Assembly: GCF_004349135.1 (NCBI RefSeq) | Contig: NZ_SMFN01000026.1 | Span: 1 to 43,777, forward strand | From: Flavobacterium sandaracinum | GTDB lineage: Bacteria > Bacteroidota > Bacteroidia > Flavobacteriales > Flavobacteriaceae | Length of the DNA: 43,777 nucleotides | Direction: 5' to 3' | Position numbers and translations under genes: made by a program | The notes under the pieces: model-generated | Seen by the model: the letters and a program-made list of their open reading frames with translations, nothing else | Databases searched by the model: none | Told to the model about the DNA's origin: nothing | In this document: positions 6,531 through 14,255 of the stretch, one piece after another | Layout: each line of letters opens with the position of its first letter | Position numbering within the stretch: the stretch's first letter is position 1

Positions 6531-6638
6531 GTTTAAAGGTAGCTTTTTAACTTGAAAAAGTATTGTGAAATTCTAATAAAAATTATATAATTCACACATT
6601 ATCAGGAATGTATATTGGTTTGTAAAAAATGTAATTGC

Positions 6639-6673
6639 AAAAAAAGGACGCTTGTCTTTTAGAACAAGCATCC
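6639..6673 (-). terminator. Rho-independent terminator after the multicopper oxidase
   Basis: On the minus strand a 10-bp stem (GGATGCTTGT with ACAAGCGTCC, one G-T pair) closes an 8-base loop and is followed by seven T residues. It lies 28 bp after the oxidase stop and should end the long copper transcript before csp. Confidence 0.85.
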
Positions 6674-6700
6674 TCCATACAAATTTGAAATTTGAGTTTC

Positions 6701-9577
6701 TTAATAATTAAAAGTAGCACCTAATCCCATTCCCATATCACTATCATAGTGTGTAGTGATTCCAAAGTTTCTTTTGACAATGTAGCGTAAACCTGCCATA
6801 TATTCTTTGTCGGTATTCCACATTAAATTCATTCGTAGTCTTTTTGAAACTGGAATGTCTTTTCGTTCAAACTGTAAACGTACATTTCCGTCGGTAAAAA
6901 CTTCGGCTTGAGCGACTATAAGCATTGGTAATGTGTAATTAACCCCTGCACTAAAAACAGCTCTGTTGTCTTTGGTATTGGTTTGCCCAAAAAGATTTCT
7001 TTCTTGATTGTCTATTCCCCCTTTTCTATATCTCCAATCAAAACCTATAAAAGGCATTAACCATTGCATTTTTCCAATGTATCTTCCAATATGAGTTTCG
7101 GTTTCATAACCGTGGTGTTCTTTGTAACCCAATCGCCATTCGGTGCCGATACTCCAACGTGTACTTTGATACATCGCTTCTCCATCGTTTCCGTTTGTAG
7201 CAAAATCATTTTCTGCCATAAAATGAAATGCTCTATCATCAGCAAACAATTTGCGTTGTGCCAATTTAGGGTTTGGGATTAATGGATTTGCAGGGGAGTT
7301 TTCATAACTAAAAACCCTGCCCATTCCGCTCATCATGTGATATAAAATATGACAATGAAAAAACCAATCACCGCTTTCGGTGGCTGCAAATTCGAGCGTA
7401 TCGGTTTCCATTGGCATGATGTCAATGATGTTTTTCATTGGAGCGTAATCTTCTTGTCCGTTGATTACCCTAAAATCATGTCCGTGCAAGTGCATGGGAT
7501 GGCGCATCATAGAATTGTTGTGAAGTATCATGCGTACGATTTCTCCTTTTTTAATTAATATTTTATCACTTTCTGAAACTACTTTGTTATCCAGACTCCA
7601 AACATAACGATTCATATTTCCGGTAAGTTCAAACTTTAATTCTTTTACTGGTGCATCTTTAGGAAGGGTTGTCTTGATTGGAGCTTTCAACATGGCATAG
7701 TTCAAGGTAACGATATCAGAAAGGGCATTGGAATCATATTGATGGTCCATACCTTCCATTTTATGGTCACCCATATTCATAGCATCTTTTTTCTCCTTGT
7801 CTGTATCCTTATCTTTCATTCCCTTTTTGTTCATGTCCATTCCATTCATTTTATCTCCTTCCATATCCATGCCTTGCATTTTATCGTCGCCTTTTCGCTT
7901 TAGTTCACCAGTTATTTCCGGATACATAACTACGTTCATATCCATTTGGTTAAGCGACATTTGCATTCCCATATCGTCTAAATCTCCGTTCATTTTCATC
8001 ATGCCGTTCATCATCTTCATCCCTTCAAAATATTTTAACTTGGGTAGCGGAGCCGTTAATTGCTTGATACCATCACCTAAATATAAGGAAGCTGATTTTG
8101 TGCGATCTTCGGATGTAACTAAAAATTCATACGCAGTTTTATCAGCAGGAATGGTAACGATAACATCGTAGGTCTCAGAAACCGCAATGATTAATCGATC
8201 TACTTCAACGGGCTCTACATCGTTACCATCGCTTGCTACAACAGTCATTTTACCTCCTGCATAAGTAAGCCAAAAATAAGTGGAGGCTCCGCCGTTTGCA
8301 ATTCGTAATCGGACTTTATCGCCTGCTTTAAAATGTGAAAGTTGGCTTTCACTTTTTCCGTTTATTAAGAATTTATCGTAGTACACATCGCTCACATCCA
8401 TAGCGTTCATTCGCTTCCATTCGTTATTAAGTTTGGTTTTAAAATAGCCGCTTCTTATGGCTTCTGCATAACTTTGGGTTGTTCCTTTTTTAATAGCAAA
8501 CCAATCCGAAGCATTATGCAACATTCGATGTACATTATTGGGATTCAGATCCGTCCACTCACTCAAAACTATGGGCACGGTGGGAATGTCAAGCTCTTCT
8601 CTTTTATTCATAGTAAAAGAACCGTACATTCCTATTTGTTCCTGCAATCCGGTATGGCTATGATACCAATGCGTACCGTGTTGAATAATTGGAAATTTAT
8701 ACAAATGGGTAGTATGTGGTTTGATTGGCATTTGTGTAAGGTTTGGCACACCATCTTCTTTGTTGGGTAAAAACAAACCGTGCCAATGCAACGATGTTTC
8801 TTCGTTCAGCTCATTGTGCACATAAATTTCTGCGGTGTCGCCTTCTGTAAACGTTAGTGGTGGCATTGGTATTTGTCCGTTTACGGCAATGGCTCTTTTA
8901 GGTTTACCCGTGAAATTTACAATGGTGTCCCGCACGTATAAATCGTATCGAACTGTCCTTGGCGGTGTGTTGTTTACAATTGTCTTTATGGAGCCTAAGT
9001 TTGCTTTTGGCATATCCATTTTGCCCATCTCATGATTTTTAGGAGCCTCATTATTATCCATTTTCATGTTGTCCATGTTGTCTTTCTTTTCAGAACTCTT
9101 TTTCATGGGCATTTGCATTTCATCATGCTTCTTCACTACCGATTTCTTAACTGCTTTCGGTTTTTCCTTTACCAAAGTCATTCCGCATTTAGGGCATTTC
9201 CCTGGCTTGTCAGCGTGAATCTCGGGATGCATTGGGCAGGTGTATGTTACGGATGCCACCTTATTATTATCCGTTTTCATATTGTCCATGTCGTCCTTCT
9301 TTTTAGAAGTCTTTTTCATGGGCATTTGCATTTCATCATGCTTCTTCACCACAGTTTTTTTAACCGTTTTAGCTTTTTCCTTTATCAACGTCATTCCGCA
9401 TTTAGGGCATTTCCCTGGCTTGTTAGCGTGAATTTCGGGATGCATTGGGCAGGTGTATGTTGTGGGCTGCACCTTTTGCGCCTTTTCTTTTTTTGACATA
9501 TCCATACCTTTCATATCCTGTGCTTGGGCAAAGGAATTAATAGACATAATGAATATTAATACTATAATTTTTTTCAT
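6701..9577 (-). CDS. Multicopper oxidase (CopA/PcoA type) with two HMBDs and a C-terminal CopB-like barrel
   Basis: The 958-residue secreted protein begins with a signal peptide (to about residue 20). Two HMBD units (YTCPMHPEIHA...CPKCGM, residues 41-62 and 112-133) lie in a 71-residue tandem repeat rich in Lys, Met and His. A three-cupredoxin oxidase follows (about 205-760) with all type 1/2/3 copper motifs: LHWHGLF (263-269), HWYHSH (303-308), HPMHLHGH (693-700) and HCHILYHMMSGM (741-752). A Met-rich insert lies at 520-612. Residues 785-958 resemble the outer-membrane protein CopB (WRLGYKEHHGYETE, ending in an aromatic residue). The enzyme would oxidise toxic Cu(I) in the periplasm. Fusion of oxidase and barrel would tether it to the outer membrane. 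Confidence 0.92.
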   Translation of the reverse strand: MKKIIVLIFIMSINSFAQAQDMKGMDMSKKEKAQKVQPTTYTCPMHPEIHANKPGKCPKCGMTLIKEKAKTVKKTVVKKHDEMQMPMKKTSKKKDDMDNMKTDNNKVASVTYTCPMHPEIHADKPGKCPKCGMTLVKEKPKAVKKSVVKKHDEMQMPMKKSSEKKDNMDNMKMDNNEAPKNHEMGKMDMPKANLGSIKTIVNNTPPRTVRYDLYVRDTIVNFTGKPKRAIAVNGQIPMPPLTFTEGDTAEIYVHNELNEETSLHWHGLFLPNKEDGVPNLTQMPIKPHTTHLYKFPIIQHGTHWYHSHTGLQEQIGMYGSFTMNKREELDIPTVPIVLSEWTDLNPNNVHRMLHNASDWFAIKKGTTQSYAEAIRSGYFKTKLNNEWKRMNAMDVSDVYYDKFLINGKSESQLSHFKAGDKVRLRIANGGASTYFWLTYAGGKMTVVASDGNDVEPVEVDRLIIAVSETYDVIVTIPADKTAYEFLVTSEDRTKSASLYLGDGIKQLTAPLPKLKYFEGMKMMNGMMKMNGDLDDMGMQMSLNQMDMNVVMYPEITGELKRKGDDKMQGMDMEGDKMNGMDMNKKGMKDKDTDKEKKDAMNMGDHKMEGMDHQYDSNALSDIVTLNYAMLKAPIKTTLPKDAPVKELKFELTGNMNRYVWSLDNKVVSESDKILIKKGEIVRMILHNNSMMRHPMHLHGHDFRVINGQEDYAPMKNIIDIMPMETDTLEFAATESGDWFFHCHILYHMMSGMGRVFSYENSPANPLIPNPKLAQRKLFADDRAFHFMAENDFATNGNDGEAMYQSTRWSIGTEWRLGYKEHHGYETETHIGRYIGKMQWLMPFIGFDWRYRKGGIDNQERNLFGQTNTKDNRAVFSAGVNYTLPMLIVAQAEVFTDGNVRLQFERKDIPVSKRLRMNLMWNTDKEYMAGLRYIVKRNFGITTHYDSDMGMGLGATFNY
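9035..9460. repeat. Tandem 213-bp repeat inside the multicopper oxidase
   Basis: Two head-to-tail copies encode 71 residues each (residues 40-110 and 111-181). Each has one HMBD followed by the linker KKHDEMQMPMKK and a DNMK...DNN end. The copies are highly similar at DNA level, showing a recent internal duplication. Confidence 0.85.
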
Positions 9578-9615
9578 TTTTTTAGTTTAAAATTAATTTA
9601 CTAATTCTTATGGAA

Positions 9616-10107
9616 TTATTTGTCTAATTCTTTGAGCTTTGCTTTCATCTGGTCAATCTCTGCCTGTTGGCTGGTAATGATATTTTTAATTAATTCCTTT
9701 ATTTCAGGGTCGGTAACCGATGACTCTTTACCCATTAATATTGCTGCGGCATGGTGTGGTATCATTGATTTTAAAAATTCTTTATCCCCAACTGCTGCCT
9801 GTTGCCTAATGCCTGCAAAAAATAGAATCAAAGCAATAAATCCAGTGACAACCAGTGAAATATTTAATTTCTTATTTCCGTACATGCTACCCATCACTAG
9901 AAGTTCAATTATGAGCATCGGCATGGTCATCAGTCCAGCCATGTAAAATTGGTTTATATTGGGTATTACATTGGCAAAAACATCTACCATTGCATACATT
10001 AGTATGTACATAGCTATAAATGATAACACTATCATAATCGCTAATTTCTTGTACATAGTCAAACTTAATTCTTTTGAATGCTCTTCTGTTGTGTGTTTCA
10101 TTGCCAT
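9616..10107 (-). CDS. DUF305-containing membrane protein
   Basis: The 163-residue protein has three or four hydrophobic segments (roughly 25-48, 55-73 and 82-100) followed by the DUF305 motif. That motif has MIPHHAAAILM (about 116-126) and IITSQQAEIDQMKAKL near the end, where the His-His and Met residues are conserved. DUF305 proteins often occur in copper-resistance loci of Bacteria; their exact role is not established. Start is ATG 10107; an ATG two codons later is equally possible. It is transcribed with the oxidase downstream (38-bp gap) and shares the A-rich leader seen at many genes here. Confidence 0.82.
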   Translation of the reverse strand: MAMKHTTEEHSKELSLTMYKKLAIMIVLSFIAMYILMYAMVDVFANVIPNINQFYMAGLMTMPMLIIELLVMGSMYGNKKLNISLVVTGFIALILFFAGIRQQAAVGDKEFLKSMIPHHAAAILMGKESSVTDPEIKELIKNIITSQQAEIDQMKAKLKELDK

Positions 10108-10129
10108 AATTTTTTGATTTAAAATTAAT

Positions 10130-10999
10130 TTATTTTTTTAATAGTAACTCCAACTCTAAAATTTGTTTTTTAAGTGATTCAACACTTTTCATTTTTTTTA
10201 ATTCTGCTATTGATAAAGCTTTTTTACCTGCTTCAATTGCACTTGGATAGTCTTTTAGTTCCGTTGCTATTTTTTGTCTCAAATTAGGATAGTAAAAATT
10301 TTGTGGATCTAATTTTTCGGCTTCAATAAGCCAAGCTATTGCTTGTTTGGAATCTCTGTTTGTACTGTAATAATAGTTTGCTGCTTGAAATAATAAATTA
10401 GCATCTTGAGTTTTTTCTTTAATGATGTTTTTATCTATTACTGCTAAAATATTTTCATCTGCTTTGCTTTTCAATGGAATTTTCACCATCGAATTTTCCC
10501 ATATTATTTTTAGAAATCCCTCCCCTTTACTGTTAACATCATTTATTTCGATTGTAAATGTTTCATATAAATTGGGTATGCTTTCTACTGGAACTGTAAA
10601 ACGAAAAACATCTTTTTTGGCATCGTATCCGGTTTCTCCATGTAATGTAATATCTGTATTTACAATTATTGTCCACTCCTTTTTAGAAGGTATTGTGAAT
10701 ATTGAGTAACTACCCATTTTTAAAGTAGTATTTCCAAATACAATATCTTCGTTGGTAGTTATTGAAGTACAATCACTAGCGCCAGTTCGCCAGAGTTTTT
10801 CAAAAGGTACTAATTCACCAAATATTTTTCTGCCTCTTGCTAGTGGTCTGCTGTAAGAAACTTTGATTATTGTGCTACCCAATTCTTGTTCAAATGATGC
10901 AGATGGACTTGCAGAAGTTAGTTTTATTTGAACTTTTTCTTGTGCCGAAATTATTAAAGCTTGTAAAATAAAGAAGTGTATTAGAATTATTTTTTTCAT
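10130..10999 (-). CDS. Secreted DUF2911 protein with C-terminal TPR-like helices
   Basis: The 289-residue protein has a signal peptide (cleavage near SAQEK, about 20). The DUF2911 region follows (about 25-175) with its typical blocks VSYSRPLARGRKIFGELVP, KLWRTGASDCTSI and MGSYSIFTIPSKKEWTII. The remaining 100 residues form helical pairs like tetratricopeptide repeats (LLFQAANYYY, AIAWLIEAEKLDP). DUF2911 proteins are common in Bacteroidota and mostly uncharacterised; a periplasmic role is inferred from the signal peptide. The leader carries an unusual tandem repeat (11007-11059). It lies between the PepSY gene and DUF305 on the same strand. Confidence 0.82.
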   Translation of the reverse strand: MKKIILIHFFILQALIISAQEKVQIKLTSASPSASFEQELGSTIIKVSYSRPLARGRKIFGELVPFEKLWRTGASDCTSITTNEDIVFGNTTLKMGSYSIFTIPSKKEWTIIVNTDITLHGETGYDAKKDVFRFTVPVESIPNLYETFTIEINDVNSKGEGFLKIIWENSMVKIPLKSKADENILAVIDKNIIKEKTQDANLLFQAANYYYSTNRDSKQAIAWLIEAEKLDPQNFYYPNLRQKIATELKDYPSAIEAGKKALSIAELKKMKSVESLKKQILELELLLKK

Positions 11000-11006
11000 G
11001 GTTTTT

Positions 11007-11059
11007 GATTTTAAATTGATTTTAAATTGATTTTAAATTGATTTTAAATTGATTTTACT
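11007..11059. repeat. 11-bp tandem repeat in the DUF2911 leader
   Basis: Four full copies of GATTTTAAATT plus a 9-base partial copy lie 8 bp upstream of the DUF2911 start, between the PepSY gene and its neighbour. The unit looks like an expanded version of the A-rich leader (aattttaaatcaaaaa on the minus strand) found before several genes of this window. Confidence 0.85.
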
Positions 11060-11077
11060 GTTTTTTATTATTTTAAA

Positions 11078-11788
11078 TTATTTTTTTATTTTCCTCCAAA
11101 TTTTTCTAATAGTAGGCGATGAGATATACCAAAGTAAAAAACCACTTAAAACGGTTATTAACCCCAATAATGAAAAGACTCTTAACACAATATTATTCAT
11201 ATTGTCTCTACCCTCATAATCCATAGTATGGGTCATCCATAAAAAATCAAACCATCTCCAATCGCGGTGTCTAATCGTTTGAAAAGCACCATCATTTGCC
11301 GAAATATAGACCTTTAAATTATTCGGTTCCTGATAGGATATAACATAGGCTGGCAGTAAATGCTCTCTATATTCATGATGTTTCCCTACTTCTTTAATGA
11401 GTTGTATCTCTTTTGCTTTTAAACCTGATACAATATTTTTATCTGCAATTGCCAATGCTTCTTCTTTAGTGATACCCTTTTTTAATTTTCCCGTCTTGGC
11501 ATTATAAAGCATCTTCCCATTAACCCAATAAAAAGGGTTCTTATTAATCTCCCTTAATTCTATCGATTGGATTGCTATTGAAGGATGGAGTAGGGAAGGG
11601 CTTATTAAACCCGAAAACGACTCAGCAACAATTCTTTTTTTATGAAATTGCATGCCATGAATGTCATCAATATTGGTCCAACTAAAATACAGACCACTAA
11701 TGGTCCACATTAAGAACTGAAGACCTAAAAATATTCCTAAATATCGGTGAGATTTTCTAATCCATTTTACTTTTTTTCCTTTAATCAT
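11078..11788 (-). CDS. PepSY-domain membrane protein
   Basis: The 236-residue protein starts with the PepSY-associated helix (SHRYLGIFLGLQFLMWTISGLYFSW, about 12-37). A periplasmic region with a PepSY-like segment follows (KKGITKEEALAIADKNI, about 128-145). A second membrane helix lies near the C-terminus (LGLITVLSGFLLWYI) with a basic cytoplasmic tail. This two-helix form is a short relative of PepSY-TM proteins, some linked to iron or copper reduction. No haem-binding motif is clear. The gene lies between the YVTN lipoprotein and DUF2911. Confidence 0.8.
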   Translation of the reverse strand: MIKGKKVKWIRKSHRYLGIFLGLQFLMWTISGLYFSWTNIDDIHGMQFHKKRIVAESFSGLISPSLLHPSIAIQSIELREINKNPFYWVNGKMLYNAKTGKLKKGITKEEALAIADKNIVSGLKAKEIQLIKEVGKHHEYREHLLPAYVISYQEPNNLKVYISANDGAFQTIRHRDWRWFDFLWMTHTMDYEGRDNMNNIVLRVFSLLGLITVLSGFLLWYISSPTIRKIWRKIKK

Positions 11789-11816
11789 TTACCTTTTAAT
11801 TTTTTTTAAATTGTTA

Positions 11817-11846
11817 AATAAACTGAACCAACTTTGAAAATCGCAT
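11817..11846. repeat. 30-bp diverged copy of the nuclease-like gene 3' end
   Basis: Positions 11817-11846 match 13009-13038 at 26 of 30 bases without gaps. The second copy is the coding end of the 12977-14221 gene (codons for CDAICKFGSDYS). The first lies between the PepSY and YVTN genes and is not coding now. The two copies bracket the YVTN gene, suggesting that it entered by duplication or insertion at this point. Confidence 0.5.
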
Positions 11847-11900
11847 TAAAATTTCAATTATATAAAACAGAATATATTAGAATATTCATTGCTTAATTTT

Positions 11901-12965
11901 CTATTCCATTCCGCCAGTTTCGGACGAATAACTTATTCCATTCGGTTTTTTGCCTACTGCAATTGTATTAATTACTTTTTGAGTTGCCACATCTATTACT
12001 GAAACAGTATTGTCACCACTATTGGTTACATAAACTGTTTTTCCGTCTTTGCTAACCACTACACCGTGTGCCTTATTACCTACGGTTATAGTTTTAATAA
12101 CTTTGTTACTGGTTATGTCAATTACAAATACTTTATTTGAAACAGGTCTACCCATTGTTTCCCCTTGATCGGCTACATATAACAATTTACTGTCTGGCGT
12201 GGCATATAATTGAATTGGACCTTGCGCATCATTTGGCAATTTTATTCTTGTTATTTGAGCATTTTTAATATCATATTTTACTACTTCTTTAGTATCATAC
12301 AAACTCGCAAAAATAAATTTTTCATCTTGTGTAGTTGCAACTTGCACAGCCACTCCTCCCAGTGGAATGTCTGTTATTGTGCCATCAGAAATAGTAATAA
12401 TCGACATACTTTTTGCATCCATATTTGCAACATAAAGTTTTCCGTTTTGATGTCTAAAACCATGTGGTAAATATCCTTTTCCTAACTCAAATTTTTGAGT
12501 TATTTTATATGTTTTAGCATCGACTTGAAATATCTGATTTGTTTCATTTGCAGTTGCATAAGCATATTCAGATTTATTATCTAAAACTACATGAGCCAGA
12601 TGCAAATCCTTACCAAGTTCAATACGTTTTTTTATTGAATTAGTGTTTGGATCGATTACTATCAATTGATTTGTTGCTGTACTATCCATAGGTATCGCCG
12701 TCACCCAAACGGATTTCCCATCAGGTGCAACTTGTACGTTATGAGCCATAAACATCATTCCTGAAGAGTCACTAATTGATATTTCTGTATTTTTTGTGCT
12801 GTCCTGAAGGTTTATAACAGAAATGCTACCTCCATCCTCATTGGCTACATATACTTTTGCTAATTGCATTGTTTTTTTAGGATTATTGCAGCTGCCAATT
12901 ATTAAGCCAGCCACTACTAATACTACCATAATCTGAAATTTTTTGAGTACTACAAGATTTTTCAT
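11901..12965 (-). CDS. YVTN beta-propeller lipoprotein
   Basis: The start is set at 12965 (KNLVVLKKFQI), since the signal peptide and lipobox (GLIIGSC) begin there; a longer frame to 13031 overlaps the upstream gene. The mature part of about 335 residues is made of repeats of the YVTN type (YVANEDGGSISVINL, YVTNSGDNTVSVIDVA), which fold as a seven-bladed propeller. The protein should be anchored in the periplasm. Several YVTN proteins in metal loci are thought to scaffold or bind metals, but no role is proven. A second YVTN lipoprotein lies at 26589-27641. Confidence 0.85.
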   Translation of the reverse strand: MKNLVVLKKFQIMVVLVVAGLIIGSCNNPKKTMQLAKVYVANEDGGSISVINLQDSTKNTEISISDSSGMMFMAHNVQVAPDGKSVWVTAIPMDSTATNQLIVIDPNTNSIKKRIELGKDLHLAHVVLDNKSEYAYATANETNQIFQVDAKTYKITQKFELGKGYLPHGFRHQNGKLYVANMDAKSMSIITISDGTITDIPLGGVAVQVATTQDEKFIFASLYDTKEVVKYDIKNAQITRIKLPNDAQGPIQLYATPDSKLLYVADQGETMGRPVSNKVFVIDITSNKVIKTITVGNKAHGVVVSKDGKTVYVTNSGDNTVSVIDVATQKVINTIAVGKKPNGISYSSETGGME

Positions 12966-12976
12966 TTTTTTATTAT

Positions 12977-14221
12977 TTAAGTTGATTTTGCTATTTTTTC
13001 CATAATGGAATAATCTGAACCAAACTTGCAAATCGCATCACATTGACTTCGCAATTCTGAAAATAGTATGTATTTGATATTCATTTTTGAATTTTTAACA
13101 ACAGGTCTATTCAATTGTTGTATCACATCTTTTTCGCGACTGTTTGGAATGATGATATAAAATACCTCTTCGCCATTGGAAATACTAAAATACAAGTCGG
13201 ATAAACGTAAAATACCTGAATAAATACTGGTGCTTTTTTCTACTTCAAATGCTCCAATGATTTTGTTTGTTCCTTTTTTAAACCAAAGTACATCAATGAG
13301 TTTAATCGTATTTTGGGTGTCCTTATCTGTTGGTAATTCAGGAAATTTACTAATTGATATAAACGAAAAACTTTGACCATTGAATGCTTTGCTTTTATCA
13401 TTACTGGCCGGAGTAACATCGTAACCTAATGAACTGCCAATTTTTAACAAATGGTATTGCATTTCGTTATGAAGGTTTTCTGCTAATTTTTCTTCCTGAA
13501 TTTCTTTTTGGCGTTTTAGTATATTCTTTTCGAACTTTGTGCGTTCGTCTTCGCTTAAATATTCATCGTTACCAATTAGCATTTTTTGTGTTCCAATCTC
13601 AAAACACAATCCGGCAATCGCTCCTAAATCGTTAGATAATTCTGCTTTGTGTTTGCTGTTAGTTTCAATTAATGTTTCTCGGATTTTTAAATATTCTGTC
13701 CAACTTCCTAACTTCTTTTTGTCTTTGAATAAAAAATTAAATCCGTTGAGAATTGCCGTATTGAATGGCGGAAACCAAGTGGGGTGCAAGAAATATAAAA
13801 TACTGGCTACCGCCGGACCTAAACCTTTTATTTTTAACTCATCCAATTTAACAATCTCTTTTATAATCTGTTCTTCGGTTTTGGCATTGATGCAGTTTTC
13901 GAGAAATTGGCCGAAAGCAATTTTATTGTTTGGATTTTCGTAAATATCTGGAATTCTTAATTTTGGTTTCCAATAAAAAGGATGTGCCACACCTACAAAA
14001 ATTTGTTTTTGTTCTGCAATACAACTCAACACAAATTCTAAACTACTCCCTTTAAAATCATTTGGAAAAGTCTTGTCTTTGATATCGTCAATGACTTGTA
14101 AAATTCCTCTACGAATGGTTCGAAATGCTTTTAGCCTTTGGTCGTTATCGACAAACCAAGTATTATAAACACTTTCGGCATCGGTTTTGTATTGTTGGAC
14201 TATTTGAGTAAGGTTATTCAT
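12977..14221 (-). CDS. Predicted DNA-binding/nuclease-like protein of unknown function
   Basis: The 414-residue protein is not a metal gene. The middle shows a helix-hairpin-helix-like element (KIKGLGPAVASILYFL, 131-146) followed by FPPFNTAILNGFN, as in DNA glycosylase-type folds. Then comes a charged coiled segment (222-255). The last third has LIDVLWF (308-314), AFEVEKS (324-330) and strand-helix elements (YSGILRLSDL). This is close to the arrangement of PD-(D/E)xK restriction-like nucleases, though the catalytic triad cannot be assigned with certainty (ExEK instead of ExK). Possible roles are a solitary restriction or repair enzyme. It lies between copA and the YVTN gene, on the same strand with short gaps. 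No methyltransferase is in view. Confidence 0.55.
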   Translation of the reverse strand: MNNLTQIVQQYKTDAESVYNTWFVDNDQRLKAFRTIRRGILQVIDDIKDKTFPNDFKGSSLEFVLSCIAEQKQIFVGVAHPFYWKPKLRIPDIYENPNNKIAFGQFLENCINAKTEEQIIKEIVKLDELKIKGLGPAVASILYFLHPTWFPPFNTAILNGFNFLFKDKKKLGSWTEYLKIRETLIETNSKHKAELSNDLGAIAGLCFEIGTQKMLIGNDEYLSEDERTKFEKNILKRQKEIQEEKLAENLHNEMQYHLLKIGSSLGYDVTPASNDKSKAFNGQSFSFISISKFPELPTDKDTQNTIKLIDVLWFKKGTNKIIGAFEVEKSTSIYSGILRLSDLYFSISNGEEVFYIIIPNSREKDVIQQLNRPVVKNSKMNIKYILFSELRSQCDAICKFGSDYSIMEKIAKST

Positions 14222-14255
14222 TTTAATTTACCATATAAATTTCTATTCACATGTT

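Noticed and set aside
9032..9496. Long plus-strand reading frame opposite the start of the multicopper oxidase
   Set aside because: It is the antisense of the HMBD tandem repeat; the product is a low-complexity His/Phe-rich sequence with no domain, while the minus strand encodes clear motifs.
13427..13943. Plus-strand frames opposite the nuclease-like gene
   Set aside because: Shadows of the minus-strand coding sequence; no motifs and no start context.
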